Source of the DNA: Deinococcus ficus
GTDB lineage: Bacteria; Deinococcota; Deinococci; Deinococcales; Deinococcaceae
Assembly: GCF_003444775.1 (NCBI RefSeq)
Contig: NZ_CP021082.1
Location: forward strand, 248,001-312,000
Direction: 5' to 3'
Length of the DNA: 64,000 nt
The notes beneath the pieces were generated by a model. The model made no database searches and was not told the origin of the DNA. It saw only the letters and a list, made by a program, of their open reading frames with translations. Below, piece by piece: positions 9,681 to 19,154 of this stretch. Each line of letters opens with the position of its first letter. Position 1 is the first letter of the stretch. Both the position numbers and the translations under genes were made by a program.

Positions 9681-9717
9681 CGAAAGAGGGGGGAGCACAG
9701 TGCTCCCACCTCTTTCG
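9681..9717 (+). terminator. Strong hairpin ending the hydroxyproline operon
   Basis: A 17-base inverted repeat with one mismatch and a 3-base loop lies 14 nt after the dehydrogenase stop (CGAAAGAGG... paired with ...CCTCTTTCG). It has no long T-run. It could also terminate the convergent small gene at 9747-9950. Confidence 0.75.
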
Positions 9718-9746
9718 TTCGCATGCCGGTCAGCTGCCGCGTCGCC

Positions 9747-9950
9747 CTACTTGGTGACCTTGCGGGCGTCAGGGCTTGGGGGAGCGCATGAAACTGCTTC
9801 ACGCACGGGTGAGTGCGGGAAGGGCACCGCTCCGGGAAAGTGAGTGAGGAAGTGACCCTCATCCCAGATCGATCCGTCATCGTACAGCGCTCGGTTCGCA
9901 TTCAGGAGCATCTGAAGGAACTGCCGGCCAGCCACCTTGGGATTGGGCAC
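9747..9950 (-). CDS. Small hypothetical protein, 67 aa
   Basis: GTG at 9950 is preceded by AGGAG with 5-nt spacing. The 67-codon frame shows GC-rich third positions and ends in TAG. The product (VPNPKVAGRQFLQMLLNANR...) has no recognisable domain, signal or membrane segment. It is convergent with the hydroxyproline operon and separated from it by the hairpin at 9681-9717. Confidence 0.5.
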   Translation of the reverse strand: MPNPKVAGRQFLQMLLNANRALYDDGSIWDEGHFLTHFPGAVPFPHSPVREAVSCAPPSPDARKVTK

Positions 9951-10252
9951 AGGAACTCCTGGAAGAGAACAGCGCAGCCGAGTCGGATGGATCTCAGGGC
10001 GTGTGGAGGACGATGGGCGGAGCATGCAAACCGGAGGTCAGGTTTTGAGACTGAACGGAGAGCGCATAGGGCACGGAGGAGTCGTTCAGCCTTGTTGAAG
10101 GTGATGAACGAACGCTACCGAACACAGACGAGGACGTCTTGTGGAAAACGCGTAGCTTGTGAGCGTTGGCGCACAGCACATCCATCGGTGCACTCGACGA
10201 CAGGGTCGTCAATGCCCAGAAGACATGCCAATACCCTCAGCAGGGGGCGCGC
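9951..10252. other. Intergenic, nothing recognised
   Basis: About 300 bases, less GC-rich than the surroundings, between the small gene and the ABC permease stop. No credible gene, hairpin or repeat was seen. Confidence 0.4.
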
Positions 10253-12346
10253 TTAGCTGGCTTCACCCCCCAACAACCCGGAGTCAGGGTGCTCTCCAGC
10301 GGCCCCCTGAAGAATGCCGAGATAGAGACCCGATGTCAGGCGATACACCCCGTAGTACAGCAGGGCCACTGCCAGCACAACCCCGAGCATGGACGAGAAG
10401 AAGGGTCTGGAGTCGACGATGCCGAACAGGACCAACAGTCGGCTGATGATCGGATACGCGAGCAGAGTGTGGACGACCGCCACCCCGAGGGGCAGGAAGA
10501 ACATCCAGACCAGCTGCACGTGCGTGGCCCGGCGGATGGTGTCCTGGTCCAACCCAACCTGCGCCATGATCCGGAAGCGGCGACGGTCGCTGTGTCCTTC
10601 GGACACCTGCTTGAAGTACGTGATCAACACCGTCCCGGTGGAGAACACGAGCCCAAGGAAGGCGCCCACGAACAGGAAGCCGCCGTTCAGGGTGTAGAAC
10701 TCCTGAGCGCTGAGGGCCCGGGATTGATATGACAAGTCCATTCCGGCTGGTACGTTCACCGGATCGGGGACGGCTGCGGTGCGGACCGCTCTGGCGTAGG
10801 TGAGCAGGTCGCTGGGCCCAGAGGCGTCCGTCTCCCAGCTGAAGGAGAGCAGGTCCGTGGCCGCGCGGGGCCCGGCGCCGGCCGCCACGGTGGCCCTTAG
10901 GAGGCGGTCCAGTGCCGCGTCGCTGTCCACCACGACCACGACATTCGAGACCAGTGGATCGGTCAACCCCCGCCACCCGTCCGCGCTGGGCCCCTGAAGG
11001 GGACGCAGGGGGACCTGGACGGCCCCGATTCTGAGCGCCGACAGGGAGACAGGCTGCGGGTGCCCGGCGGCCAGGGCGCGCCCGGCGGGCACCCGCACGG
11101 TCATGCCGGTCAGGGCCTTGAAGGAATCGGCGGTCAGCAGCATCAGGTGGTCGGGCAGCTTTCCCTGCATGCGCACTGCCCGGGCCGGCTCGAACCGCCC
11201 GTTCGCAGCAAAAGTACCCATCACGGACACCTTGCGGGTCATGGCCGTCCAGGTCATGCGCCGGCCGGCCTGCGCTGTGTGGCGCCGAATCCGCCCTTCG
11301 GCCGACTGAATGACCATCTGACGCTGGGCGAGGCCAGCCACCGGCCTGGCAGAGCCTGGGGCAGCGGTCAGTGTCAACTCGTTCTGATGCGGGTACCGCT
11401 CCTGGAGGGCCGCTTCGGAGCCTGTGAAGATGGTGAGTGTGGTGGCCAGCGTCACCACGGTCATGGTGAGCAGCACGGCGATGTTCGCCAGGCCAGTGGC
11501 GTTCTGCCGCATGCGGTAGAGCATCCCGGACGTCGCGATGAACGCCTGAGGGCGGTAGTAGAAGCGCCGGTTCGCGCGCAGCGCCTTGAGCACGAAAATC
11601 GAGCCGCTGGTGAACAGTCCGTAGGTGCCTGCGATCACCAGCAGGATGGCCACGAAGATGTTTTGAAGGGCGGCGAGGGGCTGCTTGGTGGTCAGGGACA
11701 GGCCATACCCGGCAGCCAGGGCGGCCAAGGCGGCCAGCAGGACCAGCACGTTCACCTTCGGTTCCCGTTCGCCGGCATCCTGGGTGGCGAGCTGCTGGGC
11801 GGGCGTGCAGCGGGCCAGGCCCGCGACCTGCCACCCCAACGACACGAGGAACAGCGTTCCGAACAGGGCAGTGGTCAGCAGGGTCACGGGCCAGGACAGG
11901 GTGTACCCCATCTGCGCCGGCAGGCGCATCAGGGCATTGAGACCCATGAAGGCCAGGTTCCCGAAGAGCGCCGCGGTCAGCAGGCCGCCGGCCAGTGCGG
12001 CGAACGCGATCAGCACAGTCTCCCACAACAAAACCCGGGCCACCTGCCGCTGTTCCAGGCCCAGGACGCGGTACAGCGCCATTTCCCTGCGGCGCCGTTT
12101 GTCGAGGAAGCCGCGGGCATACACCAGGAAGACGGCCGAGAACACGGCCGTCACGCCCGCACCGAGGGAGATCAGGGTACCCAGCGCCGGGGAACGGGAG
12201 CGGACGAACCCGTTGTTGACCAGTGACGCGAACACGTTGAACAGGGCGATCGTGAGGATACTCGCCAGGACGTACGGGACGATCACGTCACGGTTGGCCC
12301 GCAGGCCTCGCCAAGCCAGCTGACGAAACAGGCGGTCAGTCCGCAT
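10253..12346 (-). CDS. BceB-type ABC transporter permease (FtsX/MacB-like)
   Basis: A 697-residue membrane protein with the BceB topology. There is one N-terminal helix (VIVPYVLASILTIALFNVFA), then helix groups in each half with FtsX-like domains. A large extracellular region of roughly 200 residues sits before the last helices. BceB-type permeases confer resistance to cell-wall-active peptide antibiotics and hand the signal to a partner kinase that lacks a sensor domain. The start overlaps the ATPase stop by 11 nt. The gene order RR-HK-ATPase-permease on one strand matches bceRS-bceAB. The antibiotic ligand cannot be predicted. Confidence 0.9.
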   Translation of the reverse strand: MRTDRLFRQLAWRGLRANRDVIVPYVLASILTIALFNVFASLVNNGFVRSRSPALGTLISLGAGVTAVFSAVFLVYARGFLDKRRRREMALYRVLGLEQRQVARVLLWETVLIAFAALAGGLLTAALFGNLAFMGLNALMRLPAQMGYTLSWPVTLLTTALFGTLFLVSLGWQVAGLARCTPAQQLATQDAGEREPKVNVLVLLAALAALAAGYGLSLTTKQPLAALQNIFVAILLVIAGTYGLFTSGSIFVLKALRANRRFYYRPQAFIATSGMLYRMRQNATGLANIAVLLTMTVVTLATTLTIFTGSEAALQERYPHQNELTLTAAPGSARPVAGLAQRQMVIQSAEGRIRRHTAQAGRRMTWTAMTRKVSVMGTFAANGRFEPARAVRMQGKLPDHLMLLTADSFKALTGMTVRVPAGRALAAGHPQPVSLSALRIGAVQVPLRPLQGPSADGWRGLTDPLVSNVVVVVDSDAALDRLLRATVAAGAGPRAATDLLSFSWETDASGPSDLLTYARAVRTAAVPDPVNVPAGMDLSYQSRALSAQEFYTLNGGFLFVGAFLGLVFSTGTVLITYFKQVSEGHSDRRRFRIMAQVGLDQDTIRRATHVQLVWMFFLPLGVAVVHTLLAYPIISRLLVLFGIVDSRPFFSSMLGVVLAVALLYYGVYRLTSGLYLGILQGAAGEHPDSGLLGGEAS

Positions 12347-13103
12347 GGACCGGCTCCCGTCCCAGCAGCGTCAGGGCGTTCAGGACCGCTTCCTGGAACA
12401 GCATTCGGGGCTGCCCACCCCGGTACAGCTCGTGGAACACCCGGCCATCACGGATGAACAGCACGCGCCCGGCGGCGCTGGCCGCCGTCACGCTGTGCGT
12501 CACCATCAGGATGGTCTGCCCGCCCGAGTGAATGCGGCCGAAGGCGTCGAGCAGTTGCCCGGTGGCCTTGGAGTCCAGCGCCCCGGTCGGTTCGTCCGCC
12601 AGGATCAGGCGGGGGCGGGTAATCAGGGCGCGGGCGACCGCGACCCGCTGCCGCTGCCCGCCGGACAGCTCGTACGGGAACTTGCCGAGCTGCGCGGCGA
12701 TGCCGAGTTCCTCGGCCACTGGCAGCAGGCGCTGCTCCAGCTCGCCCTCCGGCGTCATCGCCAGCACGAGGGGAAGCAAAATGTTGTCCCGGACCGAGAA
12801 GTTGTCCAGGAGGTTGAAGTCCTGAAAGACGAAGCCCAGGTGTTCATGCCGAAAGCGGGCCAGGTCCCGTTCAGGAATTGAGGTGAGGGCCCGTTCATCC
12901 AGCCACACTTCACCGGTACTGGGCCGGTCAAGGGTGGCCAGGATGTTCAGAAGCGTGGTCTTGCCGGACCCGGACTCGCCCATGATGGCGACGTATTCAC
13001 CCTGTTGCACGGTGAACGTGACGTCCTCGAGCGCCACCGTCTGGTGGCCGGAGAACCGGGTGGTGTAGACCTTGCGTAAGTTCCTGACGGTGAGCATGGA
13101 CAT
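12336..13103 (-). CDS. BceA-type ABC transporter ATPase
   Basis: A 255-residue MacB-like ATPase. Walker [10 protein letters not shown] lies at 42-50, the signature LSGGQRQR near 150, Walker [13 protein letters not shown] near 170, and the H-loop MVTHS follows. ATG at 13103 has AGGAGGT 7 nt upstream; a second Met two codons later is possible. The gene lies 97 nt beyond the end of the kinase gene, with a BceR-like operator in between, so it probably has its own response-regulator-driven promoter. Confidence 0.93.
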   Translation of the reverse strand: MSMLTVRNLRKVYTTRFSGHQTVALEDVTFTVQQGEYVAIMGESGSGKTTLLNILATLDRPSTGEVWLDERALTSIPERDLARFRHEHLGFVFQDFNLLDNFSVRDNILLPLVLAMTPEGELEQRLLPVAEELGIAAQLGKFPYELSGGQRQRVAVARALITRPRLILADEPTGALDSKATGQLLDAFGRIHSGGQTILMVTHSVTAASAAGRVLFIRDGRVFHELYRGGQPRMLFQEAVLNALTLLGREPVHAD

Positions 13104-13200
13104 GTTCGCGACCTCCTGAGGGCCCACTGGGCCGGGTGGCGTCAGGCTAAGCGGGTCGCACGTTCTCCTGCATTTGCGGCACCTTACAGGCCGCGCCCAG

Positions 13201-13218
13201 TCTTACGAACGTGTAAGA
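13201..13218 (-). promoter_or_regulatory. BceR-like operator upstream of the transporter genes
   Basis: The dyad TCTTAC-6nt-GTAAGA overlaps the kinase stop codon, 98 nt upstream of the ATPase ATG. On the transporter strand it reads TTACA-CGTT-CGTAA, one base from the known BceR consensus TNACA-N4-TGTAA. A further half-site (TGTAAGG) lies about 25 nt closer to the transporter gene. Binding by the adjacent response regulator is inference. Confidence 0.6.
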
Positions 13219-14219
13219 CAGGGCGCCTGAACCTGCGCTCCTCTCTCGCCGAGGTCCAGCAACGCCTGGGTGCCCTGGCCGGGCACCGACTCGAGGCGCA
13301 GGTGATGGCCAAGCCGCTCGCAGATCTGGCGGGACAGCGGCAGGCCCAGGCCGCTGGACCCGCCCCGACCTTGACCCGCGAGGCCCGCGTAGCCCCGCTC
13401 GAACAGCCGCGGCAGATCCTCGGCACGAATCCCGGGGCCGTTGTCGGCGATCACCAGGGTGGTCGGTTGGTCCGGATGGACATGAATCCAGATGGTGCCG
13501 CCCGCCGCGTACTTCAGGGCGTTGGACAGCACCTGCTCAATCACGATATCCAGCCAGGCAGCGTCACTGATCACGCTCAGCCCGGTCGGGGTGTACTTGA
13601 GCGTGGTGCGGCTTCCGATAAACAGCGTCCTCTGCCGGCGCAGTGCCCTGCGGATCACGTCATCCACGTCCACCGGGCGGATGTCGAGGTCCGCGCCGGG
13701 CCGCTCGAATTTCAGGAACGCCAGCGCCAGGTGCACGTACTGCTCGATGCGCAGGCGTTCACGCCGCAGGTCCGTGAGGGCCAGCTCCTCTTCAGGCGCG
13801 GGATCAAGCAGCAGCGCCATCGCCGACAAGGGCGTTTTGATCTGGTGCAGCCACAGGGAGAAGTACGCCTCACGTTCCTTCTCCCTGGCGACCTGAGCCC
13901 CGGCCGCGTCCCGGTACGTTGCCGCGAAGCGGGCCAGGGTCACGCCCGCCAGGTCGAGCGGGTACTGCGCCCGGTACGCCGCCAGGTGAGCAGGATCGTC
14001 CATGGAGAGCGCCGCGAGCCAGGCCGCCTGCCTGCGCCAGCGCAGGAACAGGACGCCCTGGAAGACCACCAGCATGGCCAGGCTCAGCAGCGCCGCGTAC
14101 AGCATGAACCCGGCCGGCAATCCCGCCAGGCCCCCCACGCCGAGGAACAACCCGCTCACCAGCCCCCAGAAGAGCCACTGAGGCCACTGGGCGCGCAGGA
14201 ACGTCCTCAGTTCAGGCAC
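13203..14219 (-). CDS. BceS-type intramembrane-sensing histidine kinase
   Basis: A 338-residue kinase. Two transmembrane helices (about 15-31 and 36-60) are separated by only a few residues, so there is no extracellular sensor domain. This is the intramembrane-sensing design in which the partner BceAB transporter acts as sensor. Phospho-acceptor His125 lies in LHQIKTPL, the WxHQIKTPL-type box of BceS kinases. The ATPase domain has NALKYAAGG and DNGPGIRAEDLPRLFERGY. It overlaps the response-regulator stop by 8 nt. The stop codon lies inside the operator at 13201-13218. Confidence 0.92.
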   Translation of the reverse strand: MPELRTFLRAQWPQWLFWGLVSGLFLGVGGLAGLPAGFMLYAALLSLAMLVVFQGVLFLRWRRQAAWLAALSMDDPAHLAAYRAQYPLDLAGVTLARFAATYRDAAGAQVAREKEREAYFSLWLHQIKTPLSAMALLLDPAPEEELALTDLRRERLRIEQYVHLALAFLKFERPGADLDIRPVDVDDVIRRALRRQRTLFIGSRTTLKYTPTGLSVISDAAWLDIVIEQVLSNALKYAAGGTIWIHVHPDQPTTLVIADNGPGIRAEDLPRLFERGYAGLAGQGRGGSSGLGLPLSRQICERLGHHLRLESVPGQGTQALLDLGERGAQVQAPCLTRS

Positions 14220-14928
14220 GTTGCCCCCCGGATCCCTCGGAGGTGATGGCCGCCCCGTACCCGTACCCTTTTTTCGTGGAGATCAGCCCGCCTGCGCCCA
14301 CCTGATCGAGTTTCCGCCGCAGGCGCGTGACGTTCACCGACAGGGTGTTGTCGTCGATGTAGGCGTCCTCGTTCCACAAGAGTTCGCACAGCGTGTCCCG
14401 CCGGACGTACCGGCCGGCACTCCGAAACAGGATGCGGAGGATGCGGAGCTCCGTGTGGGTGAGGGAGGCCTGCCCGTCCGGGCCGGACACGGTCATCCGC
14501 TCCGGGTCGAGGACGGCCGGACCGGCCTGCAGGTTCTGGGTCTCGCCCGCACCGAATCCATACGTCCGGCGCAGCAGCGCGTGGATTTTGGCCACCGCGA
14601 CCGCCATCGTGAACGGCTTGGTGATGTAATCGTCCGCGCCGCGCGTCAGGGCCGAGAGGATGTCGGCACTCTCCGCCCTTGAGGACAGAAAGACCACAGG
14701 CACGGCCGACTCGGCCCGGATCCGTTCACACCATTCGTACCCGCTCCGACCCGGCAGGCCCACGTCCATGACGACGAGGTCCGGGCGGTAACGGCGGAAC
14801 TCACCCAGGACGTCCTGCAGGTCGGCCGCAGTCATCGCCCGGCAGCCTGAGCGGCTGAGTTCATCCGCGAGCAGCTTGGCGATGGTGGGGTCGTCCTCGA
14901 CAATCAGAATGGATGGGGTTCGGGTCAT
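14212..14928 (-). CDS. BceR-type OmpR-family response regulator
   Basis: A 238-residue regulator. The receiver has acidic residues at 11-13, the phospho-accepting Asp55 in LVVMDVGLPG and the lysine in YITKPF. The C-terminal winged helix (about 140-230) has LTHTELRILRILFRSAGRYV and NTLSVNVTRLRRKLD. It is the first gene of a same-strand operon with its kinase. The palindrome at 13201-13218 is its likely operator. Confidence 0.93.
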   Translation of the reverse strand: MTRTPSILIVEDDPTIAKLLADELSRSGCRAMTAADLQDVLGEFRRYRPDLVVMDVGLPGRSGYEWCERIRAESAVPVVFLSSRAESADILSALTRGADDYITKPFTMAVAVAKIHALLRRTYGFGAGETQNLQAGPAVLDPERMTVSGPDGQASLTHTELRILRILFRSAGRYVRRDTLCELLWNEDAYIDDNTLSVNVTRLRRKLDQVGAGGLISTKKGYGYGAAITSEGSGGQRA

Positions 14929-15061
14929 GATTGCTTATCACCTCCTGCACGTGAACGACGTGACCGCCACGGCATGGGCATCCTACCGACCAAGTCCGGA
15001 CTCATCCCCTGTCCTCTGGTCAATCCGGCCCGCGCAGTCATCCGTTCCCGTGACGGGGTGG

Positions 15062-16771
15062 TCATTCGTCCTCGTCGAGGATGAGCACGGCACCGCCGGC
15101 CTTCACGACGGGCAGTGTGATCGTCCCGGTCTGCGCCGACCGGTCGAACGGGTTGGCGTTCCAATCCACCCCTTCACCCTTTTCGGGGTGGAGGGGCGAG
15201 AAGGTTCCGCTGCGCACGACCCGGGCGGCCGCGTCAAAGTCCACCCAGAGTCCGTTGAACCAGTTGTTGCGGCTGTTGACCATCACCCTGGTTCCACTCC
15301 CGGACGGGAAGGCATGCACGAAGTAAGGCAATGACAGGCGCAGAACGTTCCGGCGCTCGTCAACAAGACGGCGCAGCGCGGCCTGCTGGACATCCGAAAC
15401 GGGCAGACTGCCCGGGGAGAGGACGATCTCGGCGGTGCCGGGCCGCTGGGATCGCCAGACCTCCTGCTCGCGGAAGGACTGCGCACTGAGCGCCTGACTG
15501 CGGCGCCGGAGGTTCCGGCCGGCCGGTGAAAGCTCTGCTGCTGGGATGGCGCTGAGGAGACGCTTTCCGAGCGGGCCACTGGAGTACGCGAGTTGGTCGA
15601 CGATCTCTGCGGCCTGTCTCCGGGTGAGGTCCGGGCGGGTCAGTCGCGCCGCCTGGGACCGGGCGGACCAATCCATGGGCCGCAGGGCCGGCACGCTGAG
15701 CAGCAGGGTGAGGGCCCCCAGGATGCCCAGACTCAGGCCCGTGGCGCGGGAGAGGCCCGCGAACGCCGGAGAGCGCCGCGTGAACGCGAGGGCCAGGCTG
15801 GTGACCAGCAGCCAGACCGCCCCGACCAGCCCGATCAGCCGCTCCTCGGTCAGCCCGTACTGCCCGATGCGGACGCCCAGCCCGTACAGCGCCAGCGCCG
15901 GGAATAGGGGAAGCAGGAAGGCACCCACCCGAGTCAGGGCCTGAACAGCCACAGGCAGGGCCGGTGGACGCGCGGAGAAGGCCGCCAGGGTCAGCAGGAC
16001 GAACACGCCACTGAGCGTGAGGTACAGCGGCGAACTGAGCAGCCCGCGGTACAGCGCTCTGGGGTCCTGTAGCGCCGCGACCGGCAGGACGGCCGCGAAG
16101 AGCAGCAGGATCACCGCGGCAACCGGAAGCAGGAACCCGAGGACGTTCGCCAGGGTGCGGGTCAGGGCCAGCCCCCACGGCTGCGCGCGAATGGCCGCCA
16201 CGAAGAACGCTGAGGCGCCCAGCACGAGTGGAGCGGCGACCTCCGCCTCACCAAGCAGTTGTTGCAGGCCTCGCCAGCCCACCGCCTCGAGCAGCTGCCC
16301 GGCAAGCAGCAGCAGGGCGTAGAACAGCGTCCCGAGGATCCCGGCGATCACGCCACTGAGGAGGGAATGAACAGCGAACGGCGGCACGGGCCGCGGCGTC
16401 CACCGGCGATGGTCGGTCCACCCGGAGAGCAGCAGCAGGCCTGAGCCCCCAAAAACGGCCAGCAGGAACCAGCCACTCGGATTCAAGGGGTCGCCGATTC
16501 CCGACTGCAGGTCACCCTGGCCCGCACCGAGAATGCCCAGCAGCAAAGCGAGACCAGCCGCCCCCCACCGTTGCCGGGCGGACTCGAGGAACACCACGCC
16601 CAGACCGGCGGTCCAGGCCGCCACCAGGCCGCCGCCGGTCACGGCTGGCGCCGTGATCATCCATTGATGGTCGGTGGCGAGGCCAGTCAACAGGCCCACG
16701 CCCGCCCCGACCAGGGCCGCGAGAGGCAGGGTCAAGGCAGGGTGCCCAGCAGGCAGAGTGGAGGGGGACAT
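15062..16771 (-). CDS. Polytopic membrane protein, DUF4153-like
   Basis: A 569-residue protein with about 11-12 hydrophobic helices in residues 1-390. These are followed by a soluble, probably extracytoplasmic tail of about 180 residues ending TITLPVVKAGGAVLILDEDE. The segment RIGQYGLTEERLIGLVGAVW is the best landmark and resembles DUF4153 proteins, whose function is not established. The gene ends 134 nt upstream of the response-regulator start, on the same strand, so co-expression with the Bce module is possible but not shown. Confidence 0.75.
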   Translation of the reverse strand: MSPSTLPAGHPALTLPLAALVGAGVGLLTGLATDHQWMITAPAVTGGGLVAAWTAGLGVVFLESARQRWGAAGLALLLGILGAGQGDLQSGIGDPLNPSGWFLLAVFGGSGLLLLSGWTDHRRWTPRPVPPFAVHSLLSGVIAGILGTLFYALLLLAGQLLEAVGWRGLQQLLGEAEVAAPLVLGASAFFVAAIRAQPWGLALTRTLANVLGFLLPVAAVILLLFAAVLPVAALQDPRALYRGLLSSPLYLTLSGVFVLLTLAAFSARPPALPVAVQALTRVGAFLLPLFPALALYGLGVRIGQYGLTEERLIGLVGAVWLLVTSLALAFTRRSPAFAGLSRATGLSLGILGALTLLLSVPALRPMDWSARSQAARLTRPDLTRRQAAEIVDQLAYSSGPLGKRLLSAIPAAELSPAGRNLRRRSQALSAQSFREQEVWRSQRPGTAEIVLSPGSLPVSDVQQAALRRLVDERRNVLRLSLPYFVHAFPSGSGTRVMVNSRNNWFNGLWVDFDAAARVVRSGTFSPLHPEKGEGVDWNANPFDRSAQTGTITLPVVKAGGAVLILDEDE

Positions 16772-16941
16772 GTGGTCACCCTAGGGGACGCCTGCGAAGG
16801 ACGCGTCGTCCAATAGTGGCGGTTCCGGCCCCCACGCCGTCACGCCATGGAGGAGCCACGGCTGCTATTTCACGGGGCGGTCCTGACGATCAGTCGCCGG
16901 GCAGGTCGTGTAAACCGGCGCGCCGTGGGTCAACCAGTCCA

Positions 16942-17022
16942 GAACGTGATGCATGTCCTGGGCCACTCGTGAATAAGACGCTATCGTTCTCCCTATCAAA
17001 GCCGCCGAGTGCGGCTTTTTCT
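16942..17022 (+). repeat. Dispersed ~80-bp repeat with terminator, copy A
   Basis: One of four related elements in this window. The conserved 5' block reads GTGATGCATGTCCTGGGC, then a variable 9-nt spacer, AATAAGACGCTAT and CTATCA. An intrinsic-terminator-like hairpin follows (GCCGCCGAGTGCGGC with TTTTT). The element sits between two minus-strand genes, in opposite orientation to both, 33 nt beyond the end of the 17055-17720 gene. It is the most diverged copy in the middle block. Confidence 0.8.
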
Positions 17023-17054
17023 GTTCATCTGGGGCACGCGTTGGGTGAGCCGCG

Positions 17055-17720
17055 TTAATCGTCGGAGCGTGATGTGCTCCACGCGGGGTACTTTGCGTCG
17101 TCGTTCAGCACATCACCGTCCTCGATGATCTGGGTTTTGAGGTCGTCCAGATCGGAGACCGGCCGTTTGAGGAGGCCGTTGATCTGCACGAGGTGGGCGG
17201 GTAGGCCGCCGTCCTCATCCCCGTCATCTTCCTCGAAGATCTGCACGGGGACGTTCAGGTCTTCAAGGTCGTAACTGTGGTCGACCATGACGAGCAGTCC
17301 GGCACTGAGCTGCCCTTTAACCTCCAGGTACCCGTGGTTGTAGTTCGCGAACACGACGTCGCTGATGTCGGCGTTGCCCATCACGATGATGTCCGAGCCG
17401 CCCGAGATGAGGTTGCGGGCCTTCACGTTGCCCTGCACGAGGAGCACCGGGCCCCCGTCCATGTCGGTGTTCAGCAGGCCGCCGTCCAGGATCAGGTCGC
17501 CGAAGACGACCAGGACGTTCAGGTCCCAGGTCCCTTCCGGTGCCAGTGCGTTCAGTTCGCCCCAGTCGAGCCGCAGGTCACCGTCGAGGACCAGGTCGCC
17601 CTCGCAGATCAGGAGCTGGCTCGTGGGGCGGAAGAAGTAATCGTCGAGGTAGGACGGTACGTAGAAGACATCCCGGAGGTTGACCTTCTCGCTGAGCTGT
17701 TCGAACGTGTTGACGATCAT
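17055..17720 (-). CDS. Beta-helix-like hypothetical protein (bactofilin-like repeats)
   Basis: A 221-residue acidic protein starting at ATG 17720 (MIVNTFEQLSEK). The frame is open far upstream, but that part is compositionally noncoding. The body is a series of short hydrophobic turns (CEGDLVLDGDLRLDW, VLVVFGDLILDGGLLNTDM, VLLVQGNVKARNLIS, IIVMGNADISDVVFA) typical of right-handed beta-helix or polymer-forming proteins. No signal peptide and no catalytic motif. Similar beta-helix proteins occur among toxin-immunity genes, but no toxin is visible here, so function is unknown. Confidence 0.7.
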   Translation of the reverse strand: MIVNTFEQLSEKVNLRDVFYVPSYLDDYFFRPTSQLLICEGDLVLDGDLRLDWGELNALAPEGTWDLNVLVVFGDLILDGGLLNTDMDGGPVLLVQGNVKARNLISGGSDIIVMGNADISDVVFANYNHGYLEVKGQLSAGLLVMVDHSYDLEDLNVPVQIFEEDDGDEDGGLPAHLVQINGLLKRPVSDLDDLKTQIIEDGDVLNDDAKYPAWSTSRSDD

Positions 17721-18344
17721 CGGCACGCGCGCCAGCGTACCCCAAGCTTCTGACGGGACTCGCCTCCTTTGGGGCCGACGTGGGCGGTGGACTGGACGGG
17801 TCGGGTTCAGGTCCGGCTGGGGAACAAGAGAGCAGGGCATCGTTCGAGGCGAGAACCAAGCGGCGGTGCCACTCACAGCCGGGGCGACCTCCCAGTTACG
17901 GTATTGGGCTCGCGTTGACCTCCTGACGTTTGAACTGCGGTTCGAGACCCGGTTCCGACGGTGTGTCACCACAGTGGAGTTCTCGCAGGTGCTGGCATGG
18001 GGCCAGACCAGGATGGCCACAACGGTCCTAGAGGCCGGCTTGAATGCTGAACAGGCCTTCACTGCGAAGAGCCAGAGCGGCATTACCGGCTGAGGTCAAT
18101 GAACTTCAAATTGTTTGCCAAGGCAATCACTGCCACCTTCAACCGCATGCTCAGCACCGTCTTCACCTGGCCCCAACGTAAACCCGCACCGGCCAGGACC
18201 GAGACGGCCGATAACACGCATTTCCTGGCTGCGCCGCATGCCGACTTCCAGCGCGGATCGGTTCGTCTCGCATTGACCTTCGGCGGTGTCAGGCAGGATC
18301 TCGACTGAGAGCCCTGGTCCGCAGGTGAGGTCGGTCTGCACCGC
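17721..18344. other. Gene-poor stretch, possibly decayed
   Basis: About 620 bases without a convincing gene. A plus-strand frame at 18099-18308 (69 codons, ATG start) and an antisense frame ending [19 protein letters not shown] resemble each other's shadow. The antisense end is faintly reminiscent of transposase C-termini, but this is too weak to call. Lower GC from about 18090 to 18150. Confidence 0.35.
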
Positions 18345-18788
18345 TCACGGAGCCTGGTCGTCGGGAGCAGCTGCCAGGGCAACGTGGCTGCGGAAGCCGT
18401 CCTTGACGTACTGCACTCGGCGGGGGTCATCATTCGGGCGGTCGAGGGGGTCCACGTGCACGACCACCCCGTACCCGTCACGGACGACGGTGGTCGACCA
18501 GATCAGGTGGTTCTGCTGCAACCGGACACGCGTGTCATAACCGCGTTCCTGGAGGCGCTGCGCCAGGCGCACGGCGAGGTCGGCCGCGTTCACTTTGGAC
18601 ACGAAGCATCCGCCGTCCGCCTCGTAGGAATCCGCGCAGAGGTTCCGGTCAAACTGCACGTCCTCCACGCCCTGCAGATCCGTAACGACCTGCTGATAGA
18701 AGTCCTGCACGGTGTTCACTTTCGGCTCCTGTCGACATGCGGAAAGAACGGCCAGGAGGGCCAGGGGGATCAGGGGGGTGCGTTTCAT
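18345..18788 (-). CDS. Lipoprotein, hypothetical
   Basis: A 147-residue protein with a lipobox: residues 2-17 hydrophobic, Cys18 in AVLSAC. The mature part has a Cys pair ([14 protein letters not shown]) and alpha/beta composition but no recognised domain. Its start overlaps the stop of the upstream 90-residue gene by 4 nt (ATGA), so the two are translationally coupled. Probably exported and lipid-anchored; function unknown. Confidence 0.75.
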   Translation of the reverse strand: MKRTPLIPLALLAVLSACRQEPKVNTVQDFYQQVVTDLQGVEDVQFDRNLCADSYEADGGCFVSKVNAADLAVRLAQRLQERGYDTRVRLQQNHLIWSTTVVRDGYGVVVHVDPLDRPNDDPRRVQYVKDGFRSHVALAAAPDDQAP

Positions 18789-19057
18789 CTCAGGCCACTC
18801 CAGATGCTCTGCAGGCGGTGGAATTGCCGGTGCTTCATCTCATCCGGCAGGACGAAGTCCTGGATGGTCAGTTTGCCGACCTTGACGCTTGGCGGCACCC
18901 GCACGCCGAGAGCGGTGCCCAACTCCCGGTCAAACCAGGCACGGAAGGTGATGGGGCCGGAGGCCAGCAGGCGGACCAGGTCGAGGGCGCCCCACTTGTC
19001 GGAGGTGAAGTGCACCTGCCGGAAGGAGATCAGGGCGACGTGGAGGCGGTGGGACAT
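18785..19057 (-). CDS. Hypothetical protein, 90 aa
   Basis: Starts at ATG 19057 (MSHRLHVALISFRQVHFTSD) and overlaps the lipoprotein start by ATGA. It shows clear coding composition but no domain I recognise. A decayed duplicate of its 5' end and upstream region lies at 31670-31815, where the first residues (MSNRPHVAL) are still legible. This shows the locus has been copied within the genome. It is divergent from the small membrane protein at 19155. Confidence 0.65.
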   Translation of the reverse strand: MSHRLHVALISFRQVHFTSDKWGALDLVRLLASGPITFRAWFDRELGTALGVRVPPSVKVGKLTIQDFVLPDEMKHRQFHRLQSIWSGLR

Positions 19058-19154
19058 GGCCCCTCCAGGGTAGTCGCAGGCCTCAGAGTGTCCCGCCGCA
19101 CGTGCTGACCTGCGCGTGACCATCCTGGCGTCCCCTGCCTTCAGGAGGCCACCC

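Noticed and set aside
16942..17022. Repeat element as a simple terminator of the neighbouring gene
   Set aside because: The strong T-run is on the strand opposite that gene, and about 55 nt of conserved sequence lie before the hairpin.
18083..18481. Minus-strand frame ending [19 protein letters not shown] that looks like a transposase C-terminus
   Set aside because: Only about 25 residues are suggestive, with no DDE motif or inverted repeat, and the rest lacks coding bias.
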